DNA from: IDS-8 sp050738315
Lineage (GTDB): Bacteria > Pseudomonadota > Gammaproteobacteria > Steroidobacterales > Woeseiaceae
DNA length: 8,439 nt
Direction of reading: 5' to 3'
Assembly (NCBI GenBank): GCA_050738315.1
Contig: JBOHZD010000360.1
Coordinates: forward strand, 1 to 8,439
In this document: one piece after another, positions 5,075 through 8,439 of the stretch
How the letters are laid out: each line of letters starts with the position of its first letter
How positions within the stretch are numbered: the first letter of the stretch is position 1
Notes under the pieces: model-generated
Told to the model about the DNA's origin: nothing
Database searches by the model: none
What the model saw: the letters and a program-made list of their open reading frames with translations, nothing else
Made by a program: the position numbers and the translations under genes

Positions 5075-6247
5075 TTGGCCGCAACTGCAATCAACACGCA
5101 AGCGCTGGCAACCGCATTCAACGCATTCAATCGCCAGGCGGGCATGCTGGAGGCGGAATACCGGGCGCTGCAGACGACAGTAGGAAGTTTAAGCAGGCAG
5201 CTGCAGGCAGCGCAGTCCGCGCGACACCGGGAACTGCTCGACAAGGAACGCCTCGGTGACCGCCTGTCGAGGATGCTCGAAGTGCTCCCGGGTGCCGTGC
5301 TCGTGATCGATGGCGCCGGTATCGTGCGGGAGCACAACGCCAAAGCCATGGAATGGTTGAACCGGCCGTTACTCGGCTGTCCCTGGTCGGATATCGTGCG
5401 GCGGGAGTTCTCCCCGGGCGCCAGCGCGGAAGGAGAATTGAAGTTGCGCGACGGCCGCTGTTTGAGTCTCGCGCGCCGCGCGCTGGAAAATGAACCTGGC
5501 GAAATCCTGTTGTTGAGCGACGTGACTGAAACCCGTCGCATGGCGGATCTCCTGCATCGCCATGATCGCCTGTCGTCCATGGGTGAGATGACGGCCCGGC
5601 TCGCACACCAGATTCGCACGCCACTGACCACCGCTCTTCTCTATGCGTGCAGACTCGAGGACATGGACACCGGCGGCGAGGATTCTGTCGCCCGCAAAAT
5701 CGTAGGCCGTCTCCAGGACATGGCCGGAATGGTGGATGACATGTTGCGCTACTCCGCGGGCGCAAAACGTTCGGGAGAGACTGTTGTCGTCGCGGAATTG
5801 TTCAAGGCAGTCGAAGAAGAAATCGCGCCGCGGTTACCCGCAACGTTCCGCCTGACGACCGAGATCGCCGTGCCCCGGTTGGCCATAACCGGCAATCGCG
5901 ATGCCTTGAAAGGCGCGTTGTTGAATCTGGTCGACAATGGCGTACAGGCTTGCCGCGATCCCGGTCACATCGAACTGGCGGGGTGCCTCTGCAACGACCA
6001 GGTCTGCCTGACCGTGAGCGACAACGGGCGCGGTATCGCCGCTGAAACGCGCGCACGATTGTTCGAGCCGTTTTTTACGACGCGACCGCAAGGCACCGGT
6101 CTCGGGCTCGCGGTCGTGCGCTCCGTCGCGGAAGCACACGATGGCCAGGTCCTTTTCCACAGCAATGCCCTGGGCACCGTGTTCGCAATCTGCATTCCCG
6201 CACCGCGGGTCGAGGGCAATCGGCCCGGAGGAGGCGGTCATGTCTAG
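5075..6247 (+). CDS. fleS: Sensor histidine kinase FleS (FlrB type)
   Basis: FleS phosphorylates FleR to activate the later sigma54 flagellar genes (hook, rod and related). From the TTG at 5075 the product has 390 residues and no membrane segment, so it is cytoplasmic, as in the family. Order: N-terminal helix with FNAFNRQAGMLEAEYRALQ and a coiled coil (~15-60); PAS domain (~64-160; EVLPGAVLVID, ending LLLSDVTETRR); HisKA dimerisation helix with phospho-acceptor H178 in LAHQIRTPLTTALLY; HATPase domain with N box LLNLVDNGVQA (~282-292), G1 DNGRGI (316-321), F box LFEPFFTT and G2 GTGLGL (340-345). All catalytic motifs look intact. The signal sensed by the PAS domain is unknown. An internal ATG at 5144 would remove the conserved first helix. 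The gene is driven by the sigma54 promoter at 5019, and its end overlaps fleR by 8 bases. Confidence 0.93.
   Translation: MAATAINTQALATAFNAFNRQAGMLEAEYRALQTTVGSLSRQLQAAQSARHRELLDKERLGDRLSRMLEVLPGAVLVIDGAGIVREHNAKAMEWLNRPLLGCPWSDIVRREFSPGASAEGELKLRDGRCLSLARRALENEPGEILLLSDVTETRRMADLLHRHDRLSSMGEMTARLAHQIRTPLTTALLYACRLEDMDTGGEDSVARKIVGRLQDMAGMVDDMLRYSAGAKRSGETVVVAELFKAVEEEIAPRLPATFRLTTEIAVPRLAITGNRDALKGALLNLVDNGVQACRDPGHIELAGCLCNDQVCLTVSDNGRGIAAETRARLFEPFFTTRPQGTGLGLAVVRSVAEAHDGQVLFHSNALGTVFAICIPAPRVEGNRPGGGGHV
6227..6234 (+). promoter_or_regulatory. Strong ribosome-binding site of fleR inside fleS
   Basis: GGAGGAGG lies 5 bases before the ATG at 6240, inside the last codons of fleS. It fixes the fleR start although the frame is open further upstream, and is much stronger than the other ribosome-binding sites in the window. 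Confidence 0.85.
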
Positions 6248-7568
6248 TCCCGGCGTGTTGATCGTCGAAGACGACGCGAATCTGCGCGGCGCGCTCAAGG
6301 AGACTTTGGGGGACGGCGACTACCCGGTATTTGCAGCGGACAGCGGCAGTGCCGCGTTGTCGATCCTCGATCGTGAACCGATCGGCCTCGTGGTCAGCGA
6401 CATACAGATGTCGCCCATGAACGGTCGGGAACTCCTGTCGGAAATCCGCCGGCGGCATCCCGCCTTGCCGGCCGTCCTGATGACGGCCTACGGGACGATC
6501 GAAAACGCCGTGGACGCAATGCGCGACGGCGCGACGGACTACCTGGTCAAACCCTTCGCCGCCACGGCGCTGCTCGAACTGGTCGAGCGCTATTTGAAAT
6601 CGCCCGCCGACAGAGGTCGTCCCGTCGCCGTCGACCCCGCAAGCGCCGAATTGCTGCGGGTTGCCGAGCGCGTGGCTGCGAGTACCGCGACCGTCATGAT
6701 CAGCGGGGAAAGCGGCAGCGGCAAAGAAGTCATCGCGCGTTACCTGCATCGCTGCTCGAAGCGACGCACCGAGCCGTTTGTCGCCATCAATTGCGCGGCA
6801 ATCCCGGAGAACATGCTCGAGGCAGTGTTGTTCGGCCATGAAAAGGGCGCGTTCACCGGCGCCGCCGCCGCGCACGCAGGCAAGTTCGAGCAAGCAAATG
6901 GCGGCACACTGCTGCTCGATGAAGTGTCCGAAATGGAATTGAGTCTGCAGGCGAAACTGTTGCGCGTGCTGCAGGAACGCGAAGTGGAGCGTATCGGCGG
7001 CAGCCGCACGATCCCGCTCGATGTACGAGTGCTCGCGACCACCAACCGCGATCTGCGACAGTATGTGCGTGATGGCAAGTTTCGCGAAGATCTTTACTAC
7101 CGGCTCAATGTTTTCCCGTTGCATATTCCGGCACTTCGCGACCGCAAGGGAGACATCGTGCCGCTGGCGAACCAGGCCATCGCGAAGCATGCGGAGAATC
7201 TCGCCGGTTTGCCGGTGCTGTCCGATTGCGCCGCCGCCAAGCTGCTCGGCCACGCCTGGCCCGGCAACGTGCGCGAACTCGAGAACCTGGTTCAGCGCAC
7301 GCTGATACTTCTGCAGGGCAAGACGGTCACCGCCGATCACCTCGTATTCGAAGATTCGAGTGCCAGCGCCCCGGCGCCGTCCGACCAACCGCTGCAGGAC
7401 AATCTCAGGCAGCGCGAGTACCGCCTGATCATCGATGCCTTGCGCGCCGCTGGCGGCGACCGCGCCGCGGTGGCGGCAAAGCTCGGCATCAGTCCGCGCA
7501 CCCTGCGTTACAAACTGGCTCGCATGCGCGACGAAGGAATCAACCCGTCGCAGGCACCGGCGACCTGA
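6240..7568 (+). CDS. fleR: Sigma54-dependent response regulator FleR (FlrC type)
   Basis: FleR is the phosphorylated partner of FleS and activates sigma54 promoters of mid-level flagellar genes. The product has 442 residues. The receiver domain (~5-118) is complete: acidic pair E10/D11/D12 in VEDD, acceptor D54 in VVSDIQM, T82 in MTAYG and K104 in VKPF. The AAA+ domain (~130-355) has Walker A GESGSGKE (156-163), canonical GAFTGA (203-208), Walker B LLLDE (DE 227-228), FREDLYYRLNVFP and WPGNVRELENLV. The C-terminal Fis-type helix-turn-helix is at ~405-435 (AAVAAKLGISPRTLRYKL). The ATG at 6240 follows GGAGGAGG and begins just before the first receiver strand. It is co-transcribed and translationally coupled with fleS. 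Unlike FleQ in this window, every functional motif is canonical. Confidence 0.95.
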   Translation: MSSPGVLIVEDDANLRGALKETLGDGDYPVFAADSGSAALSILDREPIGLVVSDIQMSPMNGRELLSEIRRRHPALPAVLMTAYGTIENAVDAMRDGATDYLVKPFAATALLELVERYLKSPADRGRPVAVDPASAELLRVAERVAASTATVMISGESGSGKEVIARYLHRCSKRRTEPFVAINCAAIPENMLEAVLFGHEKGAFTGAAAAHAGKFEQANGGTLLLDEVSEMELSLQAKLLRVLQEREVERIGGSRTIPLDVRVLATTNRDLRQYVRDGKFREDLYYRLNVFPLHIPALRDRKGDIVPLANQAIAKHAENLAGLPVLSDCAAAKLLGHAWPGNVRELENLVQRTLILLQGKTVTADHLVFEDSSASAPAPSDQPLQDNLRQREYRLIIDALRAAGGDRAAVAAKLGISPRTLRYKLARMRDEGINPSQAPAT

Positions 7569-7596
7569 CACCCGACTCTGCACCAGGACTATCCAG

Positions 7597-7917
7597 ATGA
7601 ATCCAATAAACCCGGAACAACTACTGAGCCAGATACGGTCCCTGAACGCCGAGCTGCAGGGCAAGGTGGAAACCGGATCCGCGCAAGCGAACGGCGCCGG
7701 TTTCGGCGATTTGTTGAAACAGTCGATCAGCGCGGTTAGCGCCACGCAACAACAGGCAGCGGTATTGAAGACCGGGTTCGAGAACGGTGCCAATGACGCA
7801 AACCTGGTCGAGGTGATGGTGGCCGCGCAGAAAGCTGATCTCACATTTCGTGCGATGACCGAAGTTCGCAACAAACTGATTACGGCGTATCAGGAAATCA
7901 TGAACATGCCGGTGTGA
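7597..7917 (+). CDS. fliE: Flagellar basal-body protein FliE
   Basis: FliE is the small rod-base protein that joins the MS ring (FliF) to the proximal rod and is the first rod component exported. The product has 106 residues, normal for the family. The conserved C-terminal half is clear: GFGDLLKQSI, then LVEVMVAAQKADLTFRAMTEVRNKLITAYQEIMNMPV to the end in several family blocks. The ATG at 7597 has AGGA (7585-7588) 8 bases upstream; the frame is open further upstream within fleR but without support. It starts 28 bases after the fleR stop and I see no sigma54 promoter in the gap, so it is probably co-transcribed with fleSR at least in part. Confidence 0.94.
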   Translation: MNPINPEQLLSQIRSLNAELQGKVETGSAQANGAGFGDLLKQSISAVSATQQQAAVLKTGFENGANDANLVEVMVAAQKADLTFRAMTEVRNKLITAYQEIMNMPV

Positions 7918-7948
7918 GCCGCCTGATTCAAGGACATAAGCGTACATA

Positions 7949-8439
7949 ATGGACAAGACTTCTATCATCGACGGCACGGCGACGCCCGCGCGGCAACTCA
8001 GTCTGGGAGGAGTATTGCGGATTCCCGCCGTACGCCAGGTTCTGCTGCTGATCGGCGTTGCCGCGAGCGTGGCAGGCGGCTTCGCAGTGGTGCTGTGGTC
8101 GCAGACACCGGCCTACACGGAGCTGTACAGCGAGCTCGAAGGCAACGATACCGCGCAAGTGGCCGAGGCGCTGCGTGCCGCGGACATCGACTTCAGGTTG
8201 AGCAAGGACACGGGCAGCGTGTCGGTGCCCGCAGCCCGGCTGCATGACGCGAGGCTGGAATTTGCCTCCCAGGGCTTGCCGCAGGGTACGTCGGGCGGCA
8301 TGGAAATGCTGCAGGGCCAATCCAGCTTCGGCGTCAGCCAGTTCATGGAAAGCGCCCGCTACCAGCATGCGCTGGAGTCCGAACTGGCGCGGACGATCTC
8401 GCACCTCGGCGCGGTGGAGGACGCCCGCGTGCATCTCGC
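7949..8439 (+). CDS. fliF: Flagellar MS-ring protein FliF, N-terminal part (3' end outside window)
   Basis: FliF forms the MS ring in the inner membrane, the platform for the C ring, export gate and rod. About 163 codons are present, open to the window edge. A short cytoplasmic N-terminus is followed by a transmembrane helix at ~31-50 (QVLLLIGVAASVAGGFAVVL) and periplasmic ring-building motifs: LYSELEGND, AEALRAADIDFRL, VPAARLHDARLEFASQGLP and FGVSQFMESARYQHALESEL, then the strand leading to ARVHL. The ATG at 7949 is the first possible start after an in-frame TAA at 7937. The only Shine-Dalgarno match, AAGGA (7930-7934), is 14 bases upstream, longer than usual. It lies 31 bases after fliE, forming the usual fliE-fliF operon start. 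Confidence 0.96.
   Translation, partial: MDKTSIIDGTATPARQLSLGGVLRIPAVRQVLLLIGVAASVAGGFAVVLWSQTPAYTELYSELEGNDTAQVAEALRAADIDFRLSKDTGSVSVPAARLHDARLEFASQGLPQGTSGGMEMLQGQSSFGVSQFMESARYQHALESELARTISHLGAVEDARVHL

Noticed and set aside
4555..5631. A 358-codon open frame on the - strand across the fleQ end and fleS start
   Set aside because: It covers the fleSR promoter and two real genes, is Ser/Arg-rich with no domain and no ribosome-binding site, so it is a shadow frame.
6075..7874. A 599-codon open frame on the - strand, antisense to fleR and fliE
   Set aside because: Long antisense frames are common opposite GC-rich genes with strong third-position bias. Its product is rich in Arg, Cys and His, has no recognisable domain, and overlaps three well-supported genes.
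1..8439. Search for mobile elements, tRNA/rRNA genes, CRISPR arrays or an inserted accessory system
   Set aside because: The genes are packed in the conserved polar flagellar order with gaps of at most 180 bases. I saw no transposase, tandem repeat array or RNA gene.

Overview
This window is a contiguous polar-flagellum gene block, with every gene on the + strand: fliC (3' part) - flaG - fliD - fliS - fliT-like - fleQ - fleS - fleR - fliE - fliF (5' part). This is the order known from Pseudomonas (fliC-fleL-fliD-fliS-fleP-fleQSR-fliEF) and, with flr names, from Vibrio. The sequence is GC-rich, has sigma54 -24/-12 promoters and carries the FleQ/FleSR master regulators. It therefore most likely comes from a polarly flagellated gammaproteobacterium. 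The divergent fliT-like gene and an unusual FleQ suggest a lineage outside Pseudomonas and Vibrio, but I cannot name the genus.

Layout. Positions 1-748 hold the C-terminal 248 residues of a flagellin, followed by a strong hairpin. Positions 816-3409 hold the filament-accessory genes flaG, fliD (cap), fliS (flagellin chaperone) and a small FliT-like chaperone gene; a sigma54-type promoter precedes fliD. Positions 3410-3532 are the fleQ upstream region, with a long CRP/Vfr-like palindrome placed 41.5 bp from an inferred start site. fleQ (3533-4894) encodes a sigma54 enhancer-binding protein with a degenerate receiver. Positions 4895-5074 (180 bases) contain a FleQ-box-like site, a perfect 13-base palindrome and a consensus sigma54 promoter. 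fleS (5075-6247) and fleR (6240-7568) encode a soluble histidine kinase and its response regulator, overlapping by 8 bases. fliE (7597-7917) and the start of fliF (7949 to the edge) open the basal-body operon. No stretch above 300 bases lacks a gene.

How the genes work together. The layout fits a four-tier hierarchy. A CRP-family regulator may act on fleQ. FleQ with sigma54 would then switch on fleSR, and probably basal-body and fliD-type operons. FleS phosphorylates FleR, which drives later sigma54 genes, and flagellin is made last. FliS escorts flagellin, FliD caps the filament, FliE joins rod to MS ring and FliF forms the MS ring.

I do not see a new system. The parts most worth a second look are in FleQ (GAFSGA instead of GAFTGA, and several altered residues at the positions used for c-di-GMP binding in P. 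aeruginosa FleQ) and in the two regulatory regions flanking fleQ. There are no RNA genes, mobile elements or CRISPR arrays that I can support.
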